Both the position numbers and the translations under genes were made by a program. The notes beneath the pieces are model-generated. The model was not told the DNA's origin and searched no databases. It was given only the letters and a program-made list of their open reading frames with translations. From NCBI GenBank assembly GCA_002841685.1, contig PHAM01000031.1, positions 1 to 21,785 of the forward strand: a DNA stretch of 21,785 bases. Direction: 5' to 3'. The DNA is from Elusimicrobia bacterium HGW-Elusimicrobia-2. GTDB taxonomy: Bacteria > CG03. This document shows positions 8,290-15,985 of this stretch, piece after piece (positions within the stretch are counted from its first letter, which is position 1; the number at the start of each line of letters is the position of its first letter).

Positions 8290-9051
8290 ATGAAGAAAAT
8301 ATTACTGACGGCGCTCCTGGCCGCCGCCTTTATCGCGCAGGACGCGCATTCGTCGGGGGAGTCCCGGAAATCAAATAAGCTTTATAAAGCGGCCAGGGCG
8401 GATATTAGAAAGGGCCTTTATCTGACGGCTTATGACAAGCTCTCCGAAGCCTACTGGCTCGACCCCTTCAACGGCGGGGCCTTGAAAGAAATGGACAGGA
8501 TCACGAAATCCTTTAAGAAAAATCTCGCCGAATGGTGCGAATATGATTTTGAGCAGAAGTCATACGGCTCCGGTTTTCTTTTTTATACGCAGGGCGATTA
8601 TAAAAACGCCGTCAAGGAATGGGAAAAAGTGCTCATGGTGAAGGAGAACAGAGAGGTGCGGGATTACTACGAATATATCTCGGGGGAACTGAAAAAGGGT
8701 ATGGAAAAAGAAAAGCTGTTATACGGCGGCAAGGCGAAGCTGGACAGGGAAAATGCCGAGAAACTCAAAGAGGAAGAAAAGAATAAGAACAAGGCCGTGA
8801 AGAAGCCGCCCCCGCCCGCGCCGAAATCCCCTCCCAAAGCCGCCCCGTCGGCGCCGCCTAAGCCGCAGGAGCCGAAGATAGATAAGGCCAAAGCCGAGAA
8901 ATATTATAACGAAGGGCTCCAGCAGTACAGCCAGGGCTATCTGAAACTTGCCGCGGCGAGCTGGAAAAAAACGCTGAAATATAATCCCGCCCACACGAGA
9001 GCGCAAAGGGCGCTCACAAGAGCCGAGAAGATGCTGCAAACAAATGAATAA
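8290..9051 (+). CDS. periplasmic TPR protein
   Basis: A 253-residue exported protein with a clear signal peptide (about 1-21), TPR-like helices (about 28-150), a Lys/Glu-rich then Pro-rich linker (about 155-196) and a terminal TPR unit (about 197-253). The terminal unit resembles the end of the preceding barrel-TPR protein: KAEKYYNEGLQQYSQG here against KAENLYNDGLVEYSLG there. This suggests duplication of a linker-TPR module. The ATG at 8290 follows AAGGAGAGGG, 13 bases after the previous stop. TPR proteins such as TadD often accompany Tad systems, so this may fill that place, but it lacks an obvious lipobox and I do not name it tadD. Confidence 0.75.
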   Translation: MKKILLTALLAAAFIAQDAHSSGESRKSNKLYKAARADIRKGLYLTAYDKLSEAYWLDPFNGGALKEMDRITKSFKKNLAEWCEYDFEQKSYGSGFLFYTQGDYKNAVKEWEKVLMVKENREVRDYYEYISGELKKGMEKEKLLYGGKAKLDRENAEKLKEEEKNKNKAVKKPPPPAPKSPPKAAPSAPPKPQEPKIDKAKAEKYYNEGLQQYSQGYLKLAAASWKKTLKYNPAHTRAQRALTRAEKMLQTNE

Positions 9052-9592
9052 CCTTATTCTCACGGATATCGCCTCAAACCTGCGGGCGGAGGATTATGCG
9101 CTTATTGTTTTTACGCTTACCTGCGCCGTTACCGACGCGTGGAGGAAGAAAATATACAACTGGGCCACGCTTCCCGCTTTTATAGCGGGCGTAACCCTTG
9201 CGTCGCTTTCCGGCGGCTGGAAAGGCCTGGGCTTTTCTCTCCTGGGCGCGGTCGCGGGCTTTATAATCCTTTATTTTTTCTGGGCGGCCGGCGGGATGGG
9301 CGCGGGGGATGTGAAATTCCTGATGGCGGTCGGAGCTATAAAAGGGCCGCTCTTTGTTTTCAAATCGGCTCTTTGCGGAATTTTCGTCGCCGGGATCGTG
9401 ACGGTGATCTGGATGCTCGTCAGGGGCGTTTTTTTCAAAAGCCTCAAAAACGTTATGATTCCGTTTTACACTTCGTTTGTTTCGGGTTTTAGAATTTCGC
9501 CCATGCCGCAGACGAAAAGCCCGGCTCTTCCTTTCGGCTTTTATCTGGCTGTGGGTATAATGGGATATTGGCTTTACGAGGCGCTATTATGA
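9044..9592 (+). CDS. tadV: TadV/CpaA prepilin peptidase
   Basis: A 182-residue polytopic membrane protein of the A24A prepilin peptidase family, the short form without the N-terminal methylase domain. Both catalytic aspartates are visible: Asp31 in CAVTDAWRKKIYN and Asp89 in the GAGDVK motif (GxGD class). The enzyme cuts the leader peptide of Flp-type prepilins at the inner membrane, so a pilin substrate should exist in this genome although none lies in the window. The gene overlaps the upstream TPR gene by 8 bases and ends in an ATGA overlap with the next small gene. Confidence 0.9.
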   Translation: MNNLILTDIASNLRAEDYALIVFTLTCAVTDAWRKKIYNWATLPAFIAGVTLASLSGGWKGLGFSLLGAVAGFIILYFFWAAGGMGAGDVKFLMAVGAIKGPLFVFKSALCGIFVAGIVTVIWMLVRGVFFKSLKNVMIPFYTSFVSGFRISPMPQTKSPALPFGFYLAVGIMGYWLYEALL

Positions 9593-9813
9593 ATAAAAAG
9601 GTAGCCGCAGGCTTCAGCCTGCGTTCAAAAACAATGAGCATTTTATCAGGCAGGAAAAATTCCCGTTTGTTCATAAAAGAGGATGAAGAAAGGGAAAGGA
9701 AATATTTACGGAGTTTGAGTTTGAAAAAAAGCGCGGCCATTGTAGAGAATTTAGTCACGTGCAGATTGGGCAGGGATATTCTTGAGGCTAATAGAAAATG
9801 GAACAAAAAATAA
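9589..9813 (+). CDS. small protein, partner of the downstream nucleotidyltransferase
   Basis: A 74-residue basic, probably helical protein of unknown family. It starts at ATG 9589, which overlaps the tadV stop (ATGA) and has GAGG seven bases upstream. A second in-frame ATG at 9634 lacks a ribosome site, but it would remove the first 15 residues, which are mostly encoded by a REP-like palindrome (9606-9623). The real ancestral start may therefore be 9634. The region around ERERKYLRSLSLKKSAAIVE looks like the short partner proteins seen before stand-alone nucleotidyltransferases. It overlaps the next gene by 16 bases, a toxin-antitoxin-like layout, but activity cannot be judged. Confidence 0.6.
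   Translation: MNKKVAAGFSLRSKTMSILSGRKNSRLFIKEDEERERKYLRSLSLKKSAAIVENLVTCRLGRDILEANRKWNKK
9606..9623. repeat. REP-like palindrome, 8-bp perfect stem
   Basis: CGCAGGCT and AGCCTGCG are perfect inverted copies around a 2-base TC loop. The same kind of short palindrome is scattered in many bacterial genomes as a REP element, often linked to Y1 (IS200-like) transposases. It lies just inside the small gene after tadV and is read through as codons for a stretch like AAGFSLR. No transposase gene is nearby in the window. Confidence 0.6.
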
Positions 9814-10370
9814 AAAAGAAAGAAGGACTGGATTACCTGTTCGGGGAAATTTATTCTATTTTGAAAAAAAATAAAATCCCGTATTTGGTGATAGGGGGAC
9901 TCGCTGCGGGTGTCTTGGGAAAACCGCGTTTTACGGAAGACGCTGATTTCTTAATTTTTATACCGCGTTCAAAGGCGAAAAAACTTTTGAAAACACTGAG
10001 GGGGCAGGGTTTTAATTTTGACATGAAAGAGGCGGAAAACACAATTATTGCCAGAGGGGTTTTTAGAGTTTCCCTGGGGGCGTATCACGCTGATTTTATC
10101 ATCAACACAATTAAGATAGGAAGGGCGGCGCTTAAAAGAGCTTTTGATGTGAAATTGTTCGGTAAAAACGTGAAATTCCCGTCGCCCGAGGATTTAATTT
10201 TATTTAAATTGATTGCCGGCCGCGAGCTTGATATAATAGACGCCAAAAACATTTATTTTAGGCACCGTGATAAAATTGATGAACAATATCTGATTAAATC
10301 GGCGCAGCAGATTTGCGATGAAATTGAAGATATGGGCGTTTGGAAACGCCTGCAGAAATTGATAAAATGA
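9798..10370 (+). CDS. minimal nucleotidyltransferase-fold protein
   Basis: A 190-residue protein with the polymerase-beta-type nucleotidyltransferase signature near its N-terminus: the GGLAA loop, then RFTEDAD with two aspartates placed for metal binding, and a third acidic site likely in YHADFII (about 96-100). A later PSPEDLILFKL stretch is common in stand-alone nucleotidyltransferases of the MNT/AbiEii/DUF6036 kind. These enzymes transfer a nucleotide to a protein, RNA or small molecule, and several act in toxin-antitoxin pairs; the substrate here is unknown. The gene overlaps the small upstream gene by 16 bases and ends in an ATGA overlap with the large FN3 gene. It looks AT-richer than tadV, so the pair may be an insertion. 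Confidence 0.7.
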   Translation: MEQKIKKKEGLDYLFGEIYSILKKNKIPYLVIGGLAAGVLGKPRFTEDADFLIFIPRSKAKKLLKTLRGQGFNFDMKEAENTIIARGVFRVSLGAYHADFIINTIKIGRAALKRAFDVKLFGKNVKFPSPEDLILFKLIAGRELDIIDAKNIYFRHRDKIDEQYLIKSAQQICDEIEDMGVWKRLQKLIK

Positions 10371-13300
10371 GAAAATTCGCAAAACACAAGGGCAAACGGC
10401 AAGTCGCCCACTACGGGCTATTATTTGTTATTTGCGCGTTTGTGGTTTCTCATTTTTCATTTTTATATGCGGCCTGGGCTGACCACATCGTCATCAGCGA
10501 AATAGCGACTGGCGCTTCTGATAGCGCATCTGATGAATTTATAGAGTTGTATAATCCAACAAGCGAAACAGTTAATATTAGCGGATGGAAAATTCAATAC
10601 TCTGTTTGGGATAAAGGTACTGATGCAACTTTTACAACAAAACAGGAGATTCCAGCTAACACAAATTTGCCTGCGTATCGTTATTATTTAGCCGCTAGCA
10701 ATAGCACCGCTTATGGACATGGATATGATGGCGGTGATGAGGATGTAATAAATAATTGGGGTTGGGGTCTCGCGGCGGACGGTGGGCATGTTAGAATTAT
10801 AGATGGCAGTTCATTTGAAAAGGACAGGGTCGGTTGGGGCACGGCGGTAACTCCGGAAGTAAGCGCCGCACCGGCTCACGGAAGTACAGATCCTGATGGT
10901 AGTATTGAGCGAAACCCCGGGGACTCCGATCCTCATGCAGGCAATGGAGAAGACTCAGACAATAACGGCGCCGATTTCATAGTTAGGAACAACCGTGATC
11001 CGCAGAGTTTGTCAGACGGCGCTGTTGAGCCCGCTCCGCCGCCGGTACCGGCGCTTGATTCTGTAACGGATAATTCGGATGGGAGTATTCAGGTGAGCTG
11101 GACGCCGGATTCTTTTGAGGGCACTTATTCCGGATATAATATATACAGGGGACTTACAGACGGCAATGTCAGCCTTTACAAAAATATTTCTGATTCAACG
11201 ACTCTCACTTATGCGGATTGGGGCGAGGGGGCTGAAGAAGTTGTTCAAGGTACCACATATTATTACAAGGTATCAGCAGAGTCCACAGGGGCGCGGAATA
11301 ACGAGAGCGCTTTAAGCGATGATGGATATGATGCTTTTTCTATTGACATCACAGCTCCGCCAATGCTCACGGGACTTACGGTTCTAGATACGAAACAGGG
11401 CAGGAGTGTTCACCTTTCCTGGGTTCCTTCTTCGTCGCAGGATCTTTCGAATTATAAAATTGGGTATAAAAATGGTTTCTTCGGTTTTGCCGTATGGGGG
11501 GCCGGCGTTTCTACTTATACGATAGACAAATGCAGCTATACGGTGGTGGAAGGCCTCTCCAATGGTACGCCATATTATTTCAGGATGTCGGCGATAGACT
11601 GGAACGGCAATGAGAGTCCGATAAGCGCCACTGTGGTATCCGCGACTCCGACGGATACTGTGCCGCCGCAACCTGTGGAAATGAGTTATATAACTGTAAC
11701 GAATGAAGGTTCGGGTTCTGTGCTGAATCTTTCGTGGGCGGGTTATCCGGAGCCGTCAGATCTTGCTAATTACAGAGTTTATTATTCAACCTACGAATTG
11801 TCTTTGCCTTATGATGTGCACACAAGCACATTTTTTGCGGCGGTTCCTTCAGGCGTTAAAAACCGTTCCGTCACCGGCCTCACGAAAGGCGTCACATATT
11901 ACTTCGCAATAACTGGCGTTGACGACAGCGACAATGAAAAGAATGAATTGCCCGGTCCGTCGTATTTCATATCCGCTTTTGCCACTGATCTCCCTCCTCA
12001 GCGGCTCACCACTTTAGCAGCAGTAAACGAGGGAAGCGGCGGAAAAATAGACCTCTCATGGACGGCGTCTTCGGAATCGGATGTGTCTTATTACAGCGTT
12101 TACAGGGCAAATTATGCCGCGGTCACGAAGGCCGATTATCAGTGGAAATGCAATATATCAACACCCGCTGTTTCCAGAACGGTCACAGGACTCACCGACG
12201 GCGTCACTTACTATTTCGGGATAACGGCGGTTGACGGCGCGAGCCAGGAAGGTGTTCTTTCAAGCACCGCCAGCGCAATCCCGTACGACACTGTGCCGCC
12301 TTCGGATGTTTCGGTAACCGTAACGCGGCTTTTGCCTCCGACGAATGGCGGCGTTCTGATGCTGAGCTGGACGAAGCCGGAAGACGCTGATTTTAACGGA
12401 ACCAAAATTTATTCTTCAACCGGCGGGACTTCCGGCGTGATTCTTTCCAGCCTTATCGCGACGCTCCCTAAAACAACTGATTATTATTGTCACTCTTCTC
12501 TGACGAACGGTTTGACGTATTACTATATTATTCGTCCGGTTGACGAAACGGGGAACGAATCCGCGTCTGTGGCGCAATATCAGGGCAGGCCGCTGGATTC
12601 TAATTCTCCTGACGCGGTGGATAATTTTTCCGCTTTTGATAGGGGCACAGGCGGCGCCGTGCAGCTTTTATGGACAGCCCTTTCGCCCACGGAAGACGAT
12701 TTAAGGGGTTACAACATTTACAGATACTCTGTTAGTGAAGGGACAGAAGCCCTCACTTTACTTTTGAGCACGTCCGCGATTTCTTATTCGGATACGGTTT
12801 TATCCACCGACACAACTTATTTTTACAGCATTCAGGCGCAGGATTTTTCCGACAATGTAAGCGCTCTTTCGCGATGCGAAGTTTTCGTAAAGGATGTTGA
12901 GGCATATCCGCCCGAAAATATTACGGCATTGGCGCCGGCGGGCGGAAGAATAGTTGAACTCAACTGGGATAATCCCCCCGACCATTTGGAAGGAATCAGA
13001 ATTTACAGGTCTTTGAGTTCAACGACGGTTTTTGGAGTTATTATAAGCACTTTGATTCCGCCGACAACTTTCTATCGGGATTTAACCGTTATCAACGAAA
13101 CGGTTCACTGGTACGGCGTCAAGGCAATAAATTATCTGGACTATTCGCATATTTTTGAATCCACGAACACGGATATTTATTCCGCCCTGCCGGATGATTC
13201 GCTGTCGCCGATGCCTCCCGGAAATTTTGCCGTATTTCTTTCAACGGTGCCGAACGCTCTTGTCCTTAAATGGAGTAAGCCGGCGGAAAACGAAGACGGC

Positions 13301-14164
13301 TCTTCGTTAGTCGATCTCGCCGGATACCGTATATACTGGGGAACATCGGGAGACGATATTTCCAACATCATAGATGAAGTTTTGTCCTCTCCGGAAGCGG
13401 AGAGTCATATTTTTAAAGGTCTTGGTTCCGCAGTTTATTACTTTGAGATAGAGGCAAAAGATTCGTCGGGGAATTTCTCTGTCCCATCCGGCACCGTCTC
13501 TAAAAAATGCGAAAGCATTATTGATGTGGTGACGCTTTCGGACGATAAAGAAACGGATTATTTCACGCCGAACGGCGACGGTATAGCCGATTCGCTGAAT
13601 ATAAATTTCACGCTGAAAGAGTCCAGCACCACGGTGGAGATAAAAGTATATAATTCAATCGGTGGCGTTGTCACGGAAGTTTTGCCGGACACCTACTACG
13701 CCGCGGTTATTTCCACTTCCGTAAAATGGTCGCCGCGCGGTATTCCGGACGGAGTGTACCGCATAAAGGTTTACATAAATGGCGATGAATATTCTTCAAA
13801 GTCTATAACCATTCAGGGTAGCGCGCAAATCCCGCCGGCGGCCAACAATTATCCCAACCCCTTTATAATGTCCCGTGACGGCTCCACAAAAATCAGATGG
13901 ATGATGGCTTCCCCGTCGCCGGTCAAGATAGCCGTCTATGATGCTGTGGGAAGGCTTGTAAAAACATGGAAAATTTCGCAAACTGATGTAGAAGAATCCA
14001 CCGGGCAATATTGGAAGTCCGTTAATGAAGACGGAGGCATTTGGTGCGAACTGCCATGGGACGGCAGGAACGGAAAGGGCAGGAAGGTGGGGAGCGGAAT
14101 TTATATATGCCTTATCAGGGGCGGCGGTGTTGATGAAAAGATTAAAATTGCCGTTATACGCTGA
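10367..14164 (+). CDS. large secreted protein: lamin-tail domain, eight FN3 domains, FlgD-like C-terminus
   Basis: A 1265-residue surface or secreted protein. ATG 10367 overlaps the previous stop (ATGA) and gives a signal peptide with cleavage near Ala38; an upstream in-frame TTG at 10340 adds only residues inside the previous gene and is not preferred. Domains in order: lamin-tail domain (about 39-190, starting HIVISEIATG and including DEFIELYNPTSETVNISGWK); eight fibronectin type III domains (about 222-1045) with recurring YYF/YYY strands; a bacterial Ig-like domain with TDYFTPNGDG (about 1053-1140); and a FlgD-Ig-like tail (about 1156-1265) with NYPNPF, VYDAVGRLVKTW, WDGRNGKGRKVGSGIY. Such tails resemble type IX sorting domains. 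It is likely an adhesin or cargo displayed at the cell surface. The first 500 or so bases look AT-richer than the rest. Confidence 0.8.
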   Translation: MRKFAKHKGKRQVAHYGLLFVICAFVVSHFSFLYAAWADHIVISEIATGASDSASDEFIELYNPTSETVNISGWKIQYSVWDKGTDATFTTKQEIPANTNLPAYRYYLAASNSTAYGHGYDGGDEDVINNWGWGLAADGGHVRIIDGSSFEKDRVGWGTAVTPEVSAAPAHGSTDPDGSIERNPGDSDPHAGNGEDSDNNGADFIVRNNRDPQSLSDGAVEPAPPPVPALDSVTDNSDGSIQVSWTPDSFEGTYSGYNIYRGLTDGNVSLYKNISDSTTLTYADWGEGAEEVVQGTTYYYKVSAESTGARNNESALSDDGYDAFSIDITAPPMLTGLTVLDTKQGRSVHLSWVPSSSQDLSNYKIGYKNGFFGFAVWGAGVSTYTIDKCSYTVVEGLSNGTPYYFRMSAIDWNGNESPISATVVSATPTDTVPPQPVEMSYITVTNEGSGSVLNLSWAGYPEPSDLANYRVYYSTYELSLPYDVHTSTFFAAVPSGVKNRSVTGLTKGVTYYFAITGVDDSDNEKNELPGPSYFISAFATDLPPQRLTTLAAVNEGSGGKIDLSWTASSESDVSYYSVYRANYAAVTKADYQWKCNISTPAVSRTVTGLTDGVTYYFGITAVDGASQEGVLSSTASAIPYDTVPPSDVSVTVTRLLPPTNGGVLMLSWTKPEDADFNGTKIYSSTGGTSGVILSSLIATLPKTTDYYCHSSLTNGLTYYYIIRPVDETGNESASVAQYQGRPLDSNSPDAVDNFSAFDRGTGGAVQLLWTALSPTEDDLRGYNIYRYSVSEGTEALTLLLSTSAISYSDTVLSTDTTYFYSIQAQDFSDNVSALSRCEVFVKDVEAYPPENITALAPAGGRIVELNWDNPPDHLEGIRIYRSLSSTTVFGVIISTLIPPTTFYRDLTVINETVHWYGVKAINYLDYSHIFESTNTDIYSALPDDSLSPMPPGNFAVFLSTVPNALVLKWSKPAENEDGSSLVDLAGYRIYWGTSGDDISNIIDEVLSSPEAESHIFKGLGSAVYYFEIEAKDSSGNFSVPSGTVSKKCESIIDVVTLSDDKETDYFTPNGDGIADSLNINFTLKESSTTVEIKVYNSIGGVVTEVLPDTYYAAVISTSVKWSPRGIPDGVYRIKVYINGDEYSSKSITIQGSAQIPPAANNYPNPFIMSRDGSTKIRWMMASPSPVKIAVYDAVGRLVKTWKISQTDVEESTGQYWKSVNEDGGIWCELPWDGRNGKGRKVGSGIYICLIRGGGVDEKIKIAVIR

Positions 14165-14179
14165 ATCTGAGAAAACGAA

Positions 14180-14193
14180 CCCTGCGTACAGGG
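14180..14193 (+). promoter_or_regulatory. small hairpin touching the secretin ribosome site
   Basis: CCCTG (14180-14184) pairs perfectly with CAGGG (14189-14193) around a CGTA tetraloop. The 3' arm includes the first Gs of the purine-rich GGGAGGAG (14191-14198) that serves the ATG at 14206. Partial masking of the ribosome site is possible, but the stem is only five pairs. Confidence 0.25.
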
Positions 14194-14205
14194 AGGAGAA
14201 ATAAT

Positions 14206-15069
14206 ATGATAAAGAAAATTCTTATCTTGCTTATGATGGGAGCCGCCCTTTCGCCCGCGCGCGCGGAAGTGGCGAAGTGCCTGAACGACGAATCAAACGC
14301 CGACGAGCTGACGATGCTTGAACTCGCGAATAAAAAACCCGCCAAGCTCCTTGAGATCGCCATTGAGGCCGTGGAAATAAAAAACAACAAAGCCCGTAAG
14401 ATGGGAATAAAATGGGTGGACAGCATCAGCATGGGCGAGATATCATATGTCAATGACGCCCGCGTTCCGGCCGTTATGCCGGAACTGCCCAGTTTCTTCA
14501 GGGTGGGGGAGTTCGCGAGGCTGGGCGCCATCACCGGGGATTTGAAACTCATGATGACCAAAGGCGCCGCGAGGCTCCTGGCCAATCCCAAGATGATAAC
14601 CAAATCAGGCACCAACGCCAGGTTCATGGTGGGCGGGGAAATGCCGTATATCGTCATCACCGCCGACGGGCCCGTCGTGGAATGGAAGGATTACGGCATA
14701 AAAATGAACATCGTGCCGACGGTTGTTGATGACAAAGACCAGAAAATAGGCCTTTCCGTTTACACAGAGGTGAGTGACCTTGACTGGGAAAACGCGGCGG
14801 TTTACGGCAACACGAAGGTGCCCGCGATTATAACGAGAAACGCGTCTTCCACGCTGCAGATGCGCACCGGAGAAACGGTGGCCGTCGCCAAGCTCCTCAG
14901 GACATTCAAACAGGACACGAGCCAGGGCCTGCCTCTTTTGGGCGAGATACCCGTTCTCAAATATCTCTTCGGCTCCCACGGCACCGTTGATAACAGGACG
15001 ACGGTTGTAATATTCGTTACGCCCAAAATAATGGACGAAGGCATAAAAATAGAGGAAGTGCCGTATTGA
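14206..15069 (+). CDS. short secretin-domain protein (CpaC/PulD-type core)
   Basis: A 287-residue exported protein with a signal peptide (cleavage near Ala20), a short secretin-style N domain (about 45-75, ending GIKWVDSI) and the secretin core (about 110-283): ARLLANPKMITKSGTNARF, FMVGGEMPYI, a GIKMNIVPTV strand, RTGETVAVAKLL, and the LPLLGEIPVLKYLFGS closing motif. Secretins form the outer-membrane ring of Tad, type II and type IV pilus systems. Tad secretins (CpaC/RcpA) are normally about 450-500 residues with extra N-terminal domains, so this one is clearly short. It may be the Tad secretin of this run or a reduced paralog. GGGAGGAG precedes the ATG. Confidence 0.8.
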   Translation: MIKKILILLMMGAALSPARAEVAKCLNDESNADELTMLELANKKPAKLLEIAIEAVEIKNNKARKMGIKWVDSISMGEISYVNDARVPAVMPELPSFFRVGEFARLGAITGDLKLMMTKGAARLLANPKMITKSGTNARFMVGGEMPYIVITADGPVVEWKDYGIKMNIVPTVVDDKDQKIGLSVYTEVSDLDWENAAVYGNTKVPAIITRNASSTLQMRTGETVAVAKLLRTFKQDTSQGLPLLGEIPVLKYLFGSHGTVDNRTTVVIFVTPKIMDEGIKIEEVPY

Positions 15070-15091
15070 TACGGAGGGCTTAAAGATTAAA

Positions 15092-15985
15092 ATGCGCTGT
15101 GTTTCCCGCATAACTGTTGTGCTGTTTGCTGTTTTTGCGGTATTTGTTCCATCGCCCCGCGCGGAAACCGAAATAACGGCGGAAATGATTCTTGCGAAGG
15201 TCAAAAGAAATACGGATAAAATAAAATCATTGACGGCAACGATTACAAGAACAGACGGTCCGGGAGGCGAAATCGCTTTTACGGGCAGGTTTTTCTTTAA
15301 ACGCCCGAATCTGCGGATAGATTTTACGGGCCCGCCGGCTTTTGAGGGCACTGGCCTGAGCGCCATCCGCACGAACGAGGGCGTGATAACGGTTGATGAA
15401 GACGGTTATCAACTCGGTTCTGCCGCACAGTCCGGCGTCGGCGGCTTGTTCAATTATATTACGGGAGACATAACCGATTTTGGGAAAACAAAAGTGACGG
15501 TCGCCCCGGCGGATGACTATAATAAAGACGGTGAGCTCAGATATTATGAGATCAGCATACGCCTGCCGGAAGAGTCCGCGGATGAACTTGCGCCTATAGA
15601 ACAGCAGAACAGTTTTATCAGGGAGCTCGCCCGCAGCGGTCAAATAGAATCCGAAGATTATGACGCCTGGAAAAAATATAGCCTTCGGCGGCCGCGCGCG
15701 GCCTCTGCGCGGGGTGAGGTCGGCGATTGTCTGTTCTGCGAAAAGGACAGAGATATAATTGTTGATTACGAAAAAGGCGTTATGACCGAAATTTATGTTC
15801 TTCTTGACGGCGACGTTATGGAAACCGTGAAATACGATTATGTCTTTTCGCAAGGGAAATATGTGCCTTCGCGCATAAGGTTCAGCGACGGGGAAACGGA
15901 ATTCGAGTTAAAATTGAGCGATATCCGAACGGCCGCGAATATACCCGATAAGATCTTCCAGTACAAAAAAAATACCGATAATTGA
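15092..15985 (+). CDS. LolA-like periplasmic protein with a CxxC insertion
   Basis: A 297-residue protein with a signal peptide (cleavage near Ala24 in SPRAE, no lipobox) and a LolA/LolB-type fold: helix AEMILAKVKRNTDKIKSLTA, strand FTGRFFFKRPNLRIDF, and a closing YDYVFSQGKYVPSRIRFSD. LolA relatives carry lipoproteins or other lipids through the periplasm. Between the middle strands (about 160-225) lies an insertion that ends with CLFC (Cys213, Cys216), which could bind metal or form a disulfide. Directly after a secretin gene, a role in delivering or piloting outer-membrane parts is plausible but unproven. GGAGGG is upstream, at a longish spacing. Confidence 0.65.
   Translation: MRCVSRITVVLFAVFAVFVPSPRAETEITAEMILAKVKRNTDKIKSLTATITRTDGPGGEIAFTGRFFFKRPNLRIDFTGPPAFEGTGLSAIRTNEGVITVDEDGYQLGSAAQSGVGGLFNYITGDITDFGKTKVTVAPADDYNKDGELRYYEISIRLPEESADELAPIEQQNSFIRELARSGQIESEDYDAWKKYSLRRPRAASARGEVGDCLFCEKDRDIIVDYEKGVMTEIYVLLDGDVMETVKYDYVFSQGKYVPSRIRFSDGETEFELKLSDIRTAANIPDKIFQYKKNTDN

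Noticed and set aside
10340-10366. TTG 10340 as the start of the FN3 surface gene
   Set aside because: It lies inside the nucleotidyltransferase gene and only adds residues before the signal peptide; ATG 10367 forms the ATGA overlap.
11035-13500. CRISPR-like or tandem DNA repeats in the FN3 gene
   Set aside because: The repetition is at protein level (FN3 domains) and the DNA copies are diverged; no regular repeat-spacer pattern.
14605-15372. Long minus-strand frame across the secretin and LolA-like genes
   Set aside because: It spans two well-supported plus-strand genes and their junction; no recognisable motifs.
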